DNA of 64,000 nt from Stereum hirsutum FP-91666 SS1 (GCF_000264905.1 NW_006763132.1:1279503-1343502); one strand, 5' to 3'; shown: positions 11,434-24,243, numbered from the stretch's first letter. Program-made: numbers and translations. The notes: generated by a model not told the origin, from the sequence alone.

Positions 11434-13408
11434 ATGTCTACGCCAAAGTCAAGCACCCCATACGACAGTGACGAAGAAACTCCTCTTCTTCAACACTCTG
11501 CTAGTTACAGTCACGATACAGACGCGACTATCATAGAGACGAAAAATTACACCCCTCTACCGAAGCTCCAGATCGGGATATGCCTTTTGATACAGTTTGC
11601 GGAACCTATCACCGCGCAGTGCATTCTACCCTTCATCAATCAGTTGGTTTCCGAGCTAGACATCACCAATGGAGATGAGAGGAAGGTTGGTTACTACGTT
11701 GGCATCATTGTACGTCTCCTTCGTGCTCTCTTCAGACTCCAATTTCCTTGACCCGGTCGGTAGGAATCGCTTTTCTTTGCGGTGGAGGCAGTCACCGTTC
11801 TACAATGGAGCCGCCTCTCAGATCACATCGGCCGGAAACCCATCCTTCTAATCGTGCGCCCATATTTGTCCAATCGTACTGGAGTGACTTATGGCTGAAG
11901 GATGCGTTTAGGGTCTCATCGGACTAAGTATATCTATGTTCCTATTTGGACTATCTCGCACATTCTGGACTCTCGTCATTAGGTATGTGCACTGTTCCTG
12001 TCACGGAAAAATTGGGACAGTATTCAACGAAAGCGTGCATCTTAGCCGCTGCCTAGCTGGAGGTCTGAATGGAAATATAGGTGCCACATCTCCCTTCTTT
12101 CTATCTCGCCAGTTCTCATTAATCATTCCCGTGCAGGTGTCATGAAGAGTACCATGGCCGAGTTGACCGATGAGACAAACATTGCCCAGGCCTTCAGTCT
12201 TATGCCCGTGGTGTATTCGTATGTTCCCCCATTGTCGAAGCATAATGTGCAGGCGCTGATATCTCCCTCTTTAGCTCCGGCTCAACACTCGCGTAAGGAT
12301 CCTTTAGGACAATTGTTGCACCAATGTTGACACAGTTTGACAGATCTTTCATGGGCGGCATGTTGTCCCGCCCTCATGATCACTATCCTGGAATATTCGG
12401 TGGCACTTTTTGGATCAACTTCCCGTATTTTCTCCCTTGCGCCGTGGCAGCATCATATAGCGCATTGTCGTTCGTCATCACCGCTGTTTTTCTGAAGGAG
12501 GTATGCATATTCCTGAACCATGCCACATAATCCCTCTCTGACCACTCTTAGACTTTGCCTAAAGGCAAGCGCGCGGGAAGTCAAGACTTCGTAGAAGACG
12601 AACCTCTATCGCACCCCCACAAACACCAGGCCATATCTATTCGGAAGCTTGTCACGTATAAACCTGTCGTTCTATCCGTCGGCAACTATGGTTCTCTTGC
12701 CCTCATCGAGATGGCCTTCTTGGCTGTCCTACCACTCTTTTACTCCACTCCCACCGAACTCGGTGGTCTGGGCTTCCCTCCGTCCACTATCGGATACTGT
12801 ATGGGCGCGTTCGGAATCATGAACGGTGTCTTTCAAGGGCTCTTCTTTACCAAAATAATCGGTAGATTAGGGCCCAGGCGATTATTTATGGTCTCAATGG
12901 GCGCTTTTACGCCCATATATCTAGTGGGCCAGTTTACCAAAAGGTCGAAGGTCCATTCACTGATACCTGTTACATCCGCATAGCTATTTCCCGTGATAAA
13001 CATACTTGCCCTGCGCAGGGGGATGTCGTTCTTCGTTTGGGCCCTCATAGGACTTCAGCTCTGCCTCACGGTAATCATGGACATGGCCTACGGTACGTGT
13101 TTCCGAAAGGCCGCAGTGGTATCTTCTAACCCTTTCAACCTTTCCCAGGCTGTGTTTTTATCTTCATCACATCCGCCGCCCCAAACCAACAGTCTCTAGG
13201 GGCTACCAATGGACTCGCTCAAACCGTTGCCTCCATTGTACGCACTATCGGCCCCGCCTTATCAACTTCCATGTTCGCGATGTCGATTGAACTCAACATC
13301 ATGGGCGGATATGGCGTATATTTCATTATGGCCGCCCTCTCGCTCTCGTCCTTAATCCTCGCAGCACGTCTCCCACCCTCAGCCTGGAAGTCGAACGAGG
13401 CCAGGTAG
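11434..13408 (+). CDS. DHA1-type MFS transporter, paralogue of the gene at 1666-3769
   Basis: Predicted plasma- or vacuolar-membrane facilitator of the same type as the first MFS gene; substrate unknown. Start MSTPKSSTPYDSDEETPLL. Joined exons read VGYYVGII|ESLFFAVEAVTVLQW, motif A SDHIGRKPILLIG, ISRCLAGGLNGNIG, VMKSTMAELTDETN, SSGSTLASFMGGMLSRP, TAVFLKETLPKGKRAG, PLFYSTPTELGGLGFPP, CVFIFITSAAPNQQ, SLGATNGLAQTVAS and the end AWKSNEAR with stop at 13406-13408. About nine GT-AG introns, all keeping frame; the one at roughly 12920-12980 removes a stretch that would otherwise break the helix. The gene looks functional. The pair probably arose by duplication, with urease and two other genes now between the copies on opposite strands. 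Confidence 0.85.
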
Positions 13409-16400
13409 ACGTTCGACGCAGCACCTATCGGTACACAGGTGCCCCGTTTACATTTTCCCCACTCATAGAGGGTATTGTTTCTGCTCGTATCTGTTACCCT
13501 ATTTCAGCATTGTTGTAGCATCCATCATGCCAAGCAACGTCCTTTCATGATTTCGCTGATTCCATTGAAGCAACCCTAGTACCACAATCAATGCCTCTAA
13601 TGGTTATATCAAGGGTGTTCATGCACGATCCGGATATGGTTCACATTCGCTTGTGTGATGTGTTATTCCGGACTCGACCTGAAAGGGATTGTTCCCGCTC
13701 TTATGACCGGTCTGTCAATCACACTCGTCTAGGAAAGTTACCGTCTGGATACGTTTTCCTGGGAGACCACTGGTCCGTTTACGCCTAATCGTTGCAGAAT
13801 GAGTTGCCCAGCGTCACTTCTTCATCTGATTTCACGTCGTCCACGTTGTCGACGTCTCACACTCACGAATATGCAGATGACTCTCAGCCAACCTTCGCTC
13901 TCGTATTGTAACAGTTGGCTTCCTCTGGCCAATATTTCTGCTAATTCTATGTGTTTTCCCGCAATGCACCTTGCAGCGCTGTGTAACCTCTTCCGCGCTG
14001 AGCGTGCGATGGGCAGAACATTCTACAGAATGTGTGACCAACAGTTCTAGCATTCTACAGGATGGATGTAGAAGGATGTATATCCTACTATCATATCGTA
14101 ACTCTCGGGCCTGCCCTCTGTCGCACGAGCATTCATATTGTTGTGTTGGGTGTCATAACCGAGCCTGTCGCGTGAATATTTGTGCTCCATAACTGCATTG
14201 GAAACAGGGGCCAAACAGAAAAATCTCATGCACTATGATTGAAGACATAGAGGTTGTTGTTCATCGCTCTTTCTCGAAGCCGACCTCTGATGCTCACTGC
14301 CCTTATTAACAGGCCTGATCCTTCTCTGCGTCTTCACGTTCACCTCGGCCTCCACGGACCGGCATGCTCAACCGCAAACTCTATGATCTCTCACCGACGT
14401 CCTGTGGGCAAAGCTGCCCAGGATCATACCGCTACGTGTGCGCGAAATACAGACAAGCGGATTGGTGGATTGCTCTTGCGTCACCTCAGGGTAAAAGTCG
14501 GGCGGACGTATTCTAATTCAGCAGTACTTCGAGATCGTCCATCTGGGATCCCTCGGGAATCTCGGTGCGTATTACTCTCCCACTGTTTAGGTTCGATGAG
14601 AAGTACGATGCACCGGCGGAAGTTGAGGCACAGCGAGGGTATGGCGAGCCTTTTAGAGGAGCGTTTTAATTCCGCGAAAGGCTCATCCTGATATTTTCGG
14701 AATGTTGGTACTTGTGCTAGCATTGCTAAAAGCATCCAGGAAGCACAACAGGTGACACCAGTGTCTTTGACCGGCATTTGTTGGATGCTAGCTGGCTGCC
14801 GCTTTGCGCCGCTATGGATGGCATGTTGAGGAATACGGTGCCCAAACACATCACCCTTATGGACGGAGCGCTCAACCTGCGAATGGAGCTGTTGATATAT
14901 GTTCTTGTCCTAGTTGGCCTTGCACTCAAGAGTGCTCGATGAGTAGCGCTGTCTTTTCTAGCCGTTCTCCCGCCCGACTATTCGTTCGGTAAAGATGTGG
15001 GGGCAAACATATATCGTATTGACATTCTATCTTCTGTCGTGTCTGTGAGTGCCTTTGACAAGCCGTACTTCAACTTGTACACTTTGATAGCTGACAAATA
15101 TTGTTCGTCTACTCACTATCATAGTAGACCATCTCAGTTAGATTCTTTTTCCGACGTCAAGAGAGAATGGACGGGCAGCACGAGCCTGCTCTAGCCCAGA
15201 ATGCCGTCCCCACATAAAACTTCACTGCGAACATCGGTCGTGCAGCGTCTCTATATGTCTCAACACGAGGTATGTATGAGCCTGACTTCACTTCGACCCT
15301 AAGAAACGCAAGCTGATCTCCTATTCCTTCTGGACTGCATCTTCCTCCGACGTACATCGAATCTGATCGCGCAGCTGTCGCTCCGCTTTTCTCCGCGCCT
15401 GTTCCTTCGCAGTCGGACTTCAACGTACAAGTTCACCTCTGCATACGCCTCATCACAATGCTGGTTGAGTACCCAACATGTGATGTCAGCCAAACATGGA
15501 GTTTCCTCGCTGCTGCAATTGTTCGGGGCCGTCATGAATTACTGTGGGGATAGCGCTCGTGAGGGAGACCCATATTACATGTTGTGCTCATCCTCAGAAG
15601 GTAAAGAGCAACCCTATCACCTTCCGTGCCTTGGGGCTCTCACCTCTGCCGTTCGTCGGACTTCCACGAATGTGATTGTGCGGCTCGAGCTGCTGACGTC
15701 TTCCGCTACTCCATCGAGTCTCGATGTACTAGTCACGAGTGCTCAGCTACCACCAATGCGACTGCTGTCAGTATGAGCACAGACTGGTCATCGCAAGGCG
15801 TCTCCGAGAAGTGCGTGCTGTCTAGTCATCGGGCAGGGCACAAGCATTCGGGAGTTGATGTATAGATCAGTCAATATTCGTGCGTGAACCTTGATATGTT
15901 CTTACATTACCCGCTCACACTCTATGTAGGGTCAAGAGACGGAAACACTCATACTACGTTTAAGTTACAGCTCATCATGATGCAGGTTATATTGAGGTGA
16001 GTCTCCTAATATAATTCAGCTCACCTTGTTACAGCAGCGTGTTATGATGTTTGGGACACTTCAGCATCCCTTGTCTGGCTATAGTAGCCAACGTCACAGC
16101 CCTTCTTCATGTTTTGCCCATGGTACCAGAGCCCTTAGACTGGTCGCCAATGGTATTGAGGATAATTGATGAGATGGGCGAAAACGGAAAGCACTTCCTG
16201 GACCTGGTCGCATTCCGCATGCCATTTGTTGTTGTCGATGCACGATTGGACCTTGACATCCCGTAACTGTGCCGAACGGAAAGAGTCGAAAACTTAGCCA
16301 TTTCTCCGGGTCGTAGAGCGGAACAGCTATTAATAGCAGTCGCAACCGCATCTAATTTTGGAATGTTATACGTGATTGCGTGGAGAAACATAACATTATT

Positions 16401-16956
16401 TCCCAGTCGCTAAGAATGAACGCAGATGTGTACATTCGCGACGGCTCACTATTCCTCCCTGTCGAGTCTACAGGAGAGAAAAGTTCGATTTGTGGAGAAC
16501 TCCCATCGGATGCCCGAGCGGGCTTCAGATAGTGTACTGGTCCAGGATCCGGACGGTCTGGTGGTTCATGCAGATCGTATGGGTTAGTGTCACAAACACT
16601 GTACTAGCCCAAAATCGTTCGGAGTACGTCGGGAGATTAGTGGCTTCTTCATCATACAACGGTGAGGTCATGCTTCTCGGGATGGAGCGGATTCGTCGCC
16701 CGATTCTATAATGACGGTAGCAGTTGGGTCTACATACTTGTTTTGGGGCCCGTGTTCTTCTTCCGCGTTGCTTACTCGCGCCATAGTCAGAGATGAACCA
16801 CTCAGCAATATCGACCTGGACCGTATTTCGTTCCTTCGTCTACAACCTATTTTTCACCCGGTAGTCGGACGCGCGTGACATCCTCCCTCGAAGCGTATAA
16901 AGGTGATCCTGAAATGCTCACAACCCTAGTTCGGTCACCCCGCTCCCTCTTGTGCA
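13409..16956. other. 3.5 kb with no assignable gene, possibly decayed coding sequence
   Basis: No ORF here gives a recognisable product and none splices into a longer frame. Several short hydrophobic or Ser/Thr-rich stretches look protein-like, for example GFLWPIFLLILCVFP near 13920, GLILLCVFTFTSAST near 14310 and GMLVLVLALLKAS near 14700, but each is interrupted by stops or frame changes. I read this as decayed membrane-protein sequence or chance; it could also hide a rapidly evolving multi-exon gene. No tRNA or transposase found. Confidence 0.4.
16896..16902 (+). promoter_or_regulatory. TATA box of oxalate decarboxylase
   Basis: TATAAAG lies 55-61 nt before the ATG at 16957, the expected position for a strongly transcribed fungal gene. 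Confidence 0.55.
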
Positions 16957-19259
16957 ATGTTGACTCTCTCCCGCCAGTTAATCTGCGTCGTTTCTCTCGC
17001 TGTAGGGGCTTACACTGCTCCGGCTGCCTCTTCGTCGGACGTACCGCTCTCCCTCTCCTCTGCTCTTTCTGCACCATCCGTTTCCGCTGCATCTTCTACA
17101 ACAGAGACTGCTAGTGCTTCTGCCGCTGCAGCGAGCCCTAGCACCACAGTCCCTCTAGCACCGACAGCTGCTAACGGACCAATATTCACCCCGGGGGCAG
17201 ACGTTCAGCCTTCGCCTACCAGAGGTGCACTTGGTGGTTCCATTTTGGGGCCTCAGAATGTGAGCTTCACGGCTCGTTTATCTGTTCTGATAATAATATG
17301 CTCGTCTATTTCTAGATTGCTATTGACCAGCAGAACCCTGACATCCTCGCGCCTCCTACAACTGATCACGGAGACGTGTACGTGACGTATTGTGATTGAA
17401 TCATCAGAACTGCATTGACGTTGTATTCAGGTCCAACGCCAAATGGCCATTCGGCCTCAGCCATAATCGCCTCCAGACCGGAGGTTGGGCTCGACAACAA
17501 AACAGTGAGATCCAATCTTCTCTGTAGCGCCGTATCACTGTTGACGCATCTTCTCCATACAGTTGAAGTCATGCCGATGGCAACTCGTGAGTCTCCAATT
17601 ACTCTCATGGCTACTGCTGCACAGCCTCACACCACTATGTTCAGAAATGGCCGGTGTGAACATGCGTCTAGAACCAGGCGCTATTCGGTGCGTGTAATAT
17701 TCGATCCGGATATAGGCGGTTCTAACATCGTATGGACCTATTTCGGCAGAGAGTTACATTGGCACAAGACCTCGGAGGTAAGTCTACCGGTGGGTGTATC
17801 TGAAAGGACAGCGTTAACACAAGGCATCTTTGCGCAGTGGGCTTATGTCATTAAGGTTCTTCATCACTCCCATCTTCTTCTGAGATTATACCTTGAACGT
17901 TGCAATATAGGGATCTACTCAAATCTCCGCGGTGGACCAGGACGGCAAAAACTTTCTAGCCACTGTGGTAAGGAGTGTTGGAGGTGACCCCTCCACTATG
18001 ACCAGTTAGTCTGACGAGTACACTGCTTACAGGAACCCGGCGATCTCTGGTACTTCCCGCCCGGGATTCCACACTCTCTCCAAGCCACGAACGAGTCGAC
18101 CGATGGTACCGAGTTTTTACTGGTGTTTGATGACGGTGCTTTCAGGTGAGCTTCAGGGTATCGGCCTGGTTGGACCAACGGGTATACTAAATAGTTTGGG
18201 TATAATTAGCGAGGATGCCACATTCTTGGTAAAATCTATCGGAACCAACTCCCTGCAACTGTCATTCTCACCTTATTTATTTAGCTTACCGACTGGTTAT
18301 CTCATGTCCCGAAAGAGGTCCTGGCCAAAAACTTCCAGATAGATATGTCCAACTTCGATGGGATTCCTGCACAAGAGCTATACATATTCCCAGCTGGTAC
18401 GAAGACTGCCTCTTCAGTCAATATATCCCACTGACCCTGTATATTGTAGCGCCCCCACCGGTTGACGCATCAGCACCTCCGGATCCGATGGGCGGAGTAC
18501 CTGAGGGGTTCTCCTTCGCCATGTCCCAGATGAATGTAACGCAATTAAGTGGAGGGACCGTCAAGATTGTGGACTCTACGAATTTCCCGATTGCCACGAC
18601 TATTGCCGCTGCAGATGTTACAGTCGAGCCCGGCGCCATTCGTGAATTGCACGTAAGTGCTTGCTCTCTACTTATGATGTATAAACGTATACCGACGAAG
18701 TTACGCAGTGGCATCCCACGCAGGACGAGTGGTCCTTCTTCCTGTCAGTTATCATCTTCTACGATGCATGTTCTCAACTAACCGTTCCCATAGTGAGGGT
18801 ACTGGACGAATGACTATCTTCGCATCTCAGAGCAACGCTCGAACCTTTGATTACGAGGCCGGAGATGTCGGATATGTACCGGCTTCGATGGGTAAGAGCC
18901 TTGCACTATGATTGGCATCATCATGAGCTCATGGTCTGTCTAGGCCACTACATAGAGAATGTCGGCAATACTACCCTGCACTACTTGGAAATATTCAAGA
19001 CAGGTATGCCATTTTCCTCAAAGAGGAAGTAACATATACTGACAGCCGTTCGAAAGATCGTTTCTCGGACGTCAGTCTTAGCCAGGTTAGCCCTCATATT
19101 TCTTTTCTCGCCTAAACGTGCTAACTGACGATTATTTTTCAGTGGCTGGCACTCACCCCTCCCGCTCTTGTGAAGGCACATCTCGGGTTATCGGACGAAG
19201 TCATCGCTCAGCTGAACAAGACCAAGCAAGTGGTGGTCGGGCCGCGTACTTCTTCATGA
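16957..19259 (+). CDS. Secreted oxalate decarboxylase (bicupin)
   Basis: Manganese enzyme converting oxalate to formate and CO2, used by wood-decay fungi to control secreted oxalate. Starts [20 protein letters not shown], a signal peptide, then an Ala/Ser/Thr-rich linker and [12 protein letters not shown]. About fifteen exons splice in frame. Cupin 1 has [20 protein letters not shown] and [12 protein letters not shown]; the lid segment SEDATF keeps the Glu expected of decarboxylases as opposed to oxalate oxidases. Cupin 2 has [37 protein letters not shown] and GHYIENVGN, so both metal sites (HxH...E...H) appear complete. The end is [11 protein letters not shown] with stop at 19257-19259. Splitting of the first HWH motif across exons (CG|A, Arg codon) is unambiguous. 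Confidence 0.93.
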
Positions 19260-20573
19260 TCGAGTAGCATGGTATCTCGTCTTGATCGCTCCACACATAC
19301 GAGGGTATTATGAACGGATGAAGGTTTGCATGTAATGGTCGTTATGGACATATCATATCATGAGGACGAATGAAAAAATTCGCATTACGATTTCTACGAC
19401 ATTTCATTCAGACAGAGTGTGAAACATGTGATACCAGTGGGGTGTGCAGCCGCTTCTCATTAATAGAAGAGAAGGCATAACAGTATGATGCAGCTTGGGA
19501 AAAAGTAACGACTTCTGATTATGGTTCCTGATTCAGAGTTTCGTAGGTTTTAGTGGTCCAGAGACGCCGATGAGCGTGTAGGAGACTCTTTGAATTAGCT
19601 CTGAGTACCTGATAGCCCAACGGGCATCTAGAATCGAAATACAGCGACACCATCGGAACGTCGAGTCCGAGAGAAACCGAGAAAACGATTGACGTCAGGT
19701 ATGTTTTCACGATTGTGCCAAACAACAGCGGGCATGTCCTCAGGCTCAAGCGGTGCATGAAAAAAAGGTTACAATGCAGGATAATGTTGGATGATGAGCA
19801 GATACCGGATAGATGAGAGAACGATGTCCGCGTTGAGGTCGTCACCGCACAAAGGTACCTGTGGGGTCGAGTCATGTTCATTGTTCAACTTGAGAGCTCG
19901 GCATTCGCCGCACTTGGGTGGTTCATTCTGCTTAGTCATAAACGCGACTTCACCCGCCACCGTTACTTGCTCCGACTCTCCGTAGACTGAAATGCACGGC
20001 CTCTTGAGACGTCAAACTTCAATCCGTAGAAATGACCCATGTATGCAGCAATCATTTACACTTATATCCCGTCTCCACAAAGACCGACCCCATCCGCCGG
20101 TCCGGCGTTCTAACGGTGAGCAAGTGTAAGGCCCCACTGTTTACCGCCGACTTCAGTCTAACTTTGAACCTCCAGAATGACTCGCGTGTCTTTTGATGGC
20201 ATCTCGCTAGAAACTCGAAGCATTACAGCCGCTTAGCCAATCTTACGTTGAAAAGCCGACCACAGTAGTTCCTCTTCCACGCCAAGTTACTCCAGCAAGC
20301 TGCCAAGGAGAGTCACCAGGAATAGGGTGTCGGAACAGAAGCCAAGGAGGTGAGTATTAGAAACCTTTGGGAGCCGTACATGTGGTATGTAATCCTCTTG
20401 GCTGTCGTATTTGATGGGTACAATACAACGGTAACATTGCCGTCATTTTCCTGCTTCTATTCATGCCTAATTCGAGCTCTCCAGAAATTCTTCAGAATAA
20501 TTGCCATAAAAGCTGAGGTAGTCATCACGATATGCGTGATTCGTGCGGTCCACCAAAAAAGTACGGATGTATA
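19260..20573. other. Convergent intergenic region
   Basis: 1.3 kb between the 3' ends of oxalate decarboxylase and adenine deaminase. Only short unsupported ORFs. TGACGTCA at 19690-19697 is a CRE-like octamer but it is not near a gene start. Confidence 0.45.
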
Positions 20574-21668
20574 CTACACATATCTTTGGTCCACAACATC
20601 TAATTCCGCCATAATCCTATTTTTCAACCCGTCTCTCGCCCAACAAATTGCTACTGCGTTTCTCTGCAACTTCACCATCTCCTTCTCAGTGAACCCGCAA
20701 TGGAGCATCACCAACTCCAAATTCTCCTGCACCCACCGCTGATGCATGTACGTAGGGTCATCACTCGCGATCGCGATCAATATACCCTCTTCCCACAACC
20801 TCTTGATGCTCCCGAAAACGTATTCCGTCGAATTGCGCCTGTGATATGCATGTGGGCATAATGTGAGTCCCAGTCCCCGCTCTTTGATAGCCTTCATCAA
20901 CTCAGGCCTCTCAACCGCATTCAGCCCATGGTCGATCCGGTCGGCGCCCTCGGTACCCCCGACACACGTCGAAATGACCTCGAGTATATGCTCGTGCGTA
21001 TCTTTCTGCCCCACATCACAATGCGCCGTGATTTTATAGCCAGCCTTCCTCGCCTTGTCGAACACCCTCGTGAAGAGACTCGGCGGCCGCTCGTACTCGT
21101 TGCTGTCCAGTCCGACCGCATGGAATATGTCTCCGAACCCTCCAGAAATCACGGCATCGTACGTCTCCATCGCAGACTCCGGCGACATATCTCGCAGGAA
21201 ACACATCGTCCAGTCTACTTCGATGTCATATTTCACCCTCGCATCTGCTTTCGCCCTCTGCAACCCTCGCATGACCATCCCCAAGTCCACACCCCTCCTC
21301 GTGTGCGCCTGTGGATCGAAGAACGGGTCCGTGTACCGAACGTTCATTTCCTTCGCTTTCGCGAAGTACTCCATCGCGAGGTCATAGAAGTCGTCCTCTG
21401 TTCGCAATACCTCCATGCCGCCATAATACGCCTCGAGGAACGTTGGGAGGCCGTTGTCGCCGTGGACCTCTTTGCGATGGTTGTACATCGTCGTGTATGA
21501 GCCGAGGAGAGCATCGTATGTCGCGTATGGAAGGGAGATGGAGTTTTTGTGGGCGAGACGCCATCGGAGAGAAGGCGAGAGGGTGCCCTCGATGTGAATG
21601 TGGAGTTCGATCTTGGGGAGATCTGCTATGAACTGGATTGCGGATGGACTGAGCTCTGGAGACGACAT
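20574..21668 (-). CDS. Adenine/adenosine deaminase family protein, likely adenine deaminase
   Basis: Zinc hydrolase of the metal-dependent purine deaminase family; fungal members of this branch convert adenine to hypoxanthine (AAH1 type) in the cytosol. Intronless, 364 residues, close to the 345-370 usual. Metal and catalytic motifs are in order: HIHIEG near residue 23 (HxH), AGYKITAHCDVG near 218, the base-recognition/zinc region DHGLNAVERP near 248, the catalytic-type CPHAYHRRNST near 274, and IASDDPTYM near 302 with the paired Asp. The short length without an N-terminal extension favours adenine or adenosine deaminase over the secreted ADGF type. Adenine versus adenosine specificity cannot be decided by eye. 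It is divergent from the permease at 21977 across 308 bp. Confidence 0.88.
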   Translation of the reverse strand: MSSPELSPSAIQFIADLPKIELHIHIEGTLSPSLRWRLAHKNSISLPYATYDALLGSYTTMYNHRKEVHGDNGLPTFLEAYYGGMEVLRTEDDFYDLAMEYFAKAKEMNVRYTDPFFDPQAHTRRGVDLGMVMRGLQRAKADARVKYDIEVDWTMCFLRDMSPESAMETYDAVISGGFGDIFHAVGLDSNEYERPPSLFTRVFDKARKAGYKITAHCDVGQKDTHEHILEVISTCVGGTEGADRIDHGLNAVERPELMKAIKERGLGLTLCPHAYHRRNSTEYVFGSIKRLWEEGILIAIASDDPTYMHQRWVQENLELVMLHCGFTEKEMVKLQRNAVAICWARDGLKNRIMAELDVVDQRYV

Positions 21669-21976
21669 GTTGGACAGAAAGCTGGGTCCTCTGATGTTGA
21701 ATGAACTGTCAGTATTTGGTCGCTGCTGCAGCAGGCGTCAGGCGATCATTGAGCTTGCCACCGGCAGATCGGAAGCAGTTCTTGTTGCGCGGATCTCCGA
21801 GTTCCTTCCCACGCTTTGTTTGACGATTAGATAGGGATTTATAGGCCTGTTCCTGAACACCATTTTTCTACGTCTGAGTGCTGCCACTCCGATATACTTA
21901 TGGTATACATGCGATTCGTCTTGAGCGCTCGAGCAGCGATCCCTTGCAGGAGTCCCCCATCCAAGACCGCTACACC
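21669..21976. promoter_or_regulatory. Bidirectional promoter, deaminase and allantoate-type permease
   Basis: 308 bp separate the two divergent ATGs, so the genes must share this promoter space. AGATAG at 21829-21834 matches the HGATAR core of GATA-type nitrogen regulators. Coordinated control is an inference. Confidence 0.5.
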
Positions 21977-23822
21977 ATGACGACCGGGCAAGACTCGTCG
22001 GAGTCGGTCAAAACCGCAGGGAGTGGAGGTAGTATATCTCCAGACTTCGCTCATGGAGAACCTCTGGATGGCGCCTTTGCTCGGAGGGTCGTTCGAAAGA
22101 TCGACAAGGTTATGATGCCTCTGATGTTCATCACGTATTGTCTGAACTTTGCGGACAAGACGGTACTCTCGAGCGCGTCTGTGTTCGGGTTGAGCACTGA
22201 TACGGTGCGTCCATTTACCTCCTCGAATCCAGTCCCGACCTTGACATATCATCCCCACATTCCTCTTTATGTTATCAGGGTCTCGTGGGCCAACAATACA
22301 GTTGGATCTCGAGCGTTTTCTACTTCGGATACCTCATGTGGACATACCCAACGACGCTGCTCATCCAGAAACTGCCCGTTGGCACCTACATCTCTATCAA
22401 CACCATCCTCTGGGGTCTGATCGTCGCCCTCACCGCAGCATGCACGAACTTCGGTGGACTCATGGCCGTCCGGTTCCTTCTCGGAGTTGCGGAAGCTACG
22501 ATCACGCCCGCCTTCGTCTACGTGACGGCGATGTGGTACACGCGGGAGGAGATCCCTGTGAGGACGGGGATATGGTTCGCGGGGAACTCGTTTGGCGGGT
22601 TTGCGACGAGCTTGATCGCGTATGGGGTTGGCCATATCGAGAGACCGTTGACGGCGTGGCAGTGGTTGTTCATAGTGCGTTTCTTCTGCGCGTTTTGTTC
22701 TTGGTCTGAATCGGACTCACGTTTGGATAAATCGGATAGATATTCGGAGTGGCCACGGGTTTGTGGGGCATCGCTATGCTGTTTACTTTGCCGGATTCGA
22801 TCTCTTCGTGCAAGTTCTTGACGGAGGAGGAGAAGCAGTATGCGACAGAGCGGGTGGCGGTGGCGGGGACGGGCAATGTGAAAGCGCCGAAGGCTAGTGA
22901 GTGGAAGGCCGAGCAGGCAATTGAATGTCTCTTGGATGTCAAGACCTGGTTCTTCGTGGCGATTTCCATCTGTACACAGGCAAGTTTCCGCATGGTTGTC
23001 TTGATTGAACGGAAACTGACTTGTCGTCAACCAGATCCCGAATAGCGGGACGAACAACTTTGCGAACCTTGTGATTACAGGATTTGGGTTCACCGACTTG
23101 CAGAGCACGTTGGTCGGGATCCCTTCCAGTTTCATATCATTCTTTTCCATTCTGATCACGTACGTCCCCATTTCATTCATCTCGAATCTTCGTTTTGTTG
23201 AATGTCGTTATAGTGGGTACATAGCGGGCCACAGGCGGAACGCGTCCGCGCTGCTCCTCATCGCGGTCGTGATACCGCCGGTGGTGGGGAGTGCGATCAT
23301 CTATAAAGACCTTAGCAACGGAGTGAAGCTGTTTGCATACTATATCATTTCCACCGGTGCGGTCTCTCCACAATTAAAGTCACTCCCTCGCAACTGACAC
23401 TGACCGTATTCCGTGCAGGCCCGGCTGCTCTGCCATTGGCTATGAGCTTAATGTCGTCGAATTACAGAGGCGTAACGAAGAAGATGACGATGACGGCGCT
23501 GATGTTTCTCTGTTACTGTGCTGGAAATATGTATGTTCTCGATTGCTGCCTTCTGTCTAAGATTCTAACGCGACGACTGCACAGAGCTGGGCCACACTTC
23601 TTCTTGACAGCGGAGAAGCCACACTATCCGACCGCGTTCAGGACGATCATGATATGCTACGCTCTCGTCGTAGTGGAGGCACTCGGGCTGCGATATTACC
23701 TGGCGTACGAGAACCGGCGGCGAGACATGGTTGAGGGGGCGTCGGGGAGAGTACCGGCGACGGTGAGCTCGGACGAGGATCTGACAGACAAGCAGACGGT
23801 GGGGATGAGGTACCGGTTGTGA
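21977..23822 (+). CDS. DAL5-type MFS permease (allantoate/anion:cation symporter family)
   Basis: Plasma-membrane transporter of the anion:cation symporter branch that includes yeast Dal5 (allantoate, ureidosuccinate) and Tna1. Starts MTTGQDSSESVKTAGSGG; the joined protein has about 500 residues. Visible family features: DKVMMPLMFITYCLNFADK in helix 1, QQYSWISSVFYFGYL and MWTYPTTLLIQKLPVG, then AVRFLLGVAEATITPAFVY and MWYTREEIPVRTGIWF. Six introns rejoin WLFI|IFGVATGLWG, SICTQ|IPNSGTNNFANL, ILIT|GYIAGHR, ISTG|PAALPLA and CAGN|IAGPHFFL. It ends VGMRYRL at 23822. The substrate is not fixed by sequence; its divergent pairing with a purine deaminase supports a purine-derived or nitrogenous anion. 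Confidence 0.88.
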
Positions 23823-24243
23823 AGGGGTGGATCGCAGGGTTCAGGCATTGAATTGTAGCTCGACAGGAAAGTGAGCGTCCTTATACAGCCTATAATAGGA
23901 ACCGAAGTGATGGATCTGTCAAAGAAAAAGATGTGATTCCGTGTGGAAAGACGATGACGCGCTGCTCGATCTGCCAACTGGGCTATTCTTGGGAGAGGCA
24001 GTCGCGACGGAGTCTCGTTTTGGCGAGTGCAGCACTATGCTCGGCTGCATGTTCTTGGCGGATCCGAACGCTAGCCGCGACAATTTACTCGAACATTGCT
24101 CATCGCGCGTATAAATATGAACGTGGCCCCATGAACCCGCTCCTCACCTCGAACCGCTCCTCTTTCCCCGCCTCCTCCCTCGCTCGGTGCTTCCCAGCCC
24201 TCCGTCTCTCTTTTATATTCGCTCGTTTTCGGACACATTCGCC
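23823..24243. other. Intergenic, promoter of the AA14-like gene
   Basis: Contains the 3' flank of the permease and a core promoter: a TATAAATA at 24110-24117 followed by a strongly pyrimidine-rich leader (about 24140-24240) up to the ATG, a layout typical of highly expressed fungal genes. Confidence 0.55.
24110..24117 (+). promoter_or_regulatory. TATA box of the AA14-like gene
   Basis: TATAAATA lies 127-134 nt before the ATG at 24244, followed by a CT-rich stretch. Confidence 0.55.

Noticed and set aside
21311..21631. Plus-strand ORFs opposite the adenine deaminase
   Set aside because: Antisense shadows of a single-exon, GC-rich coding sequence.
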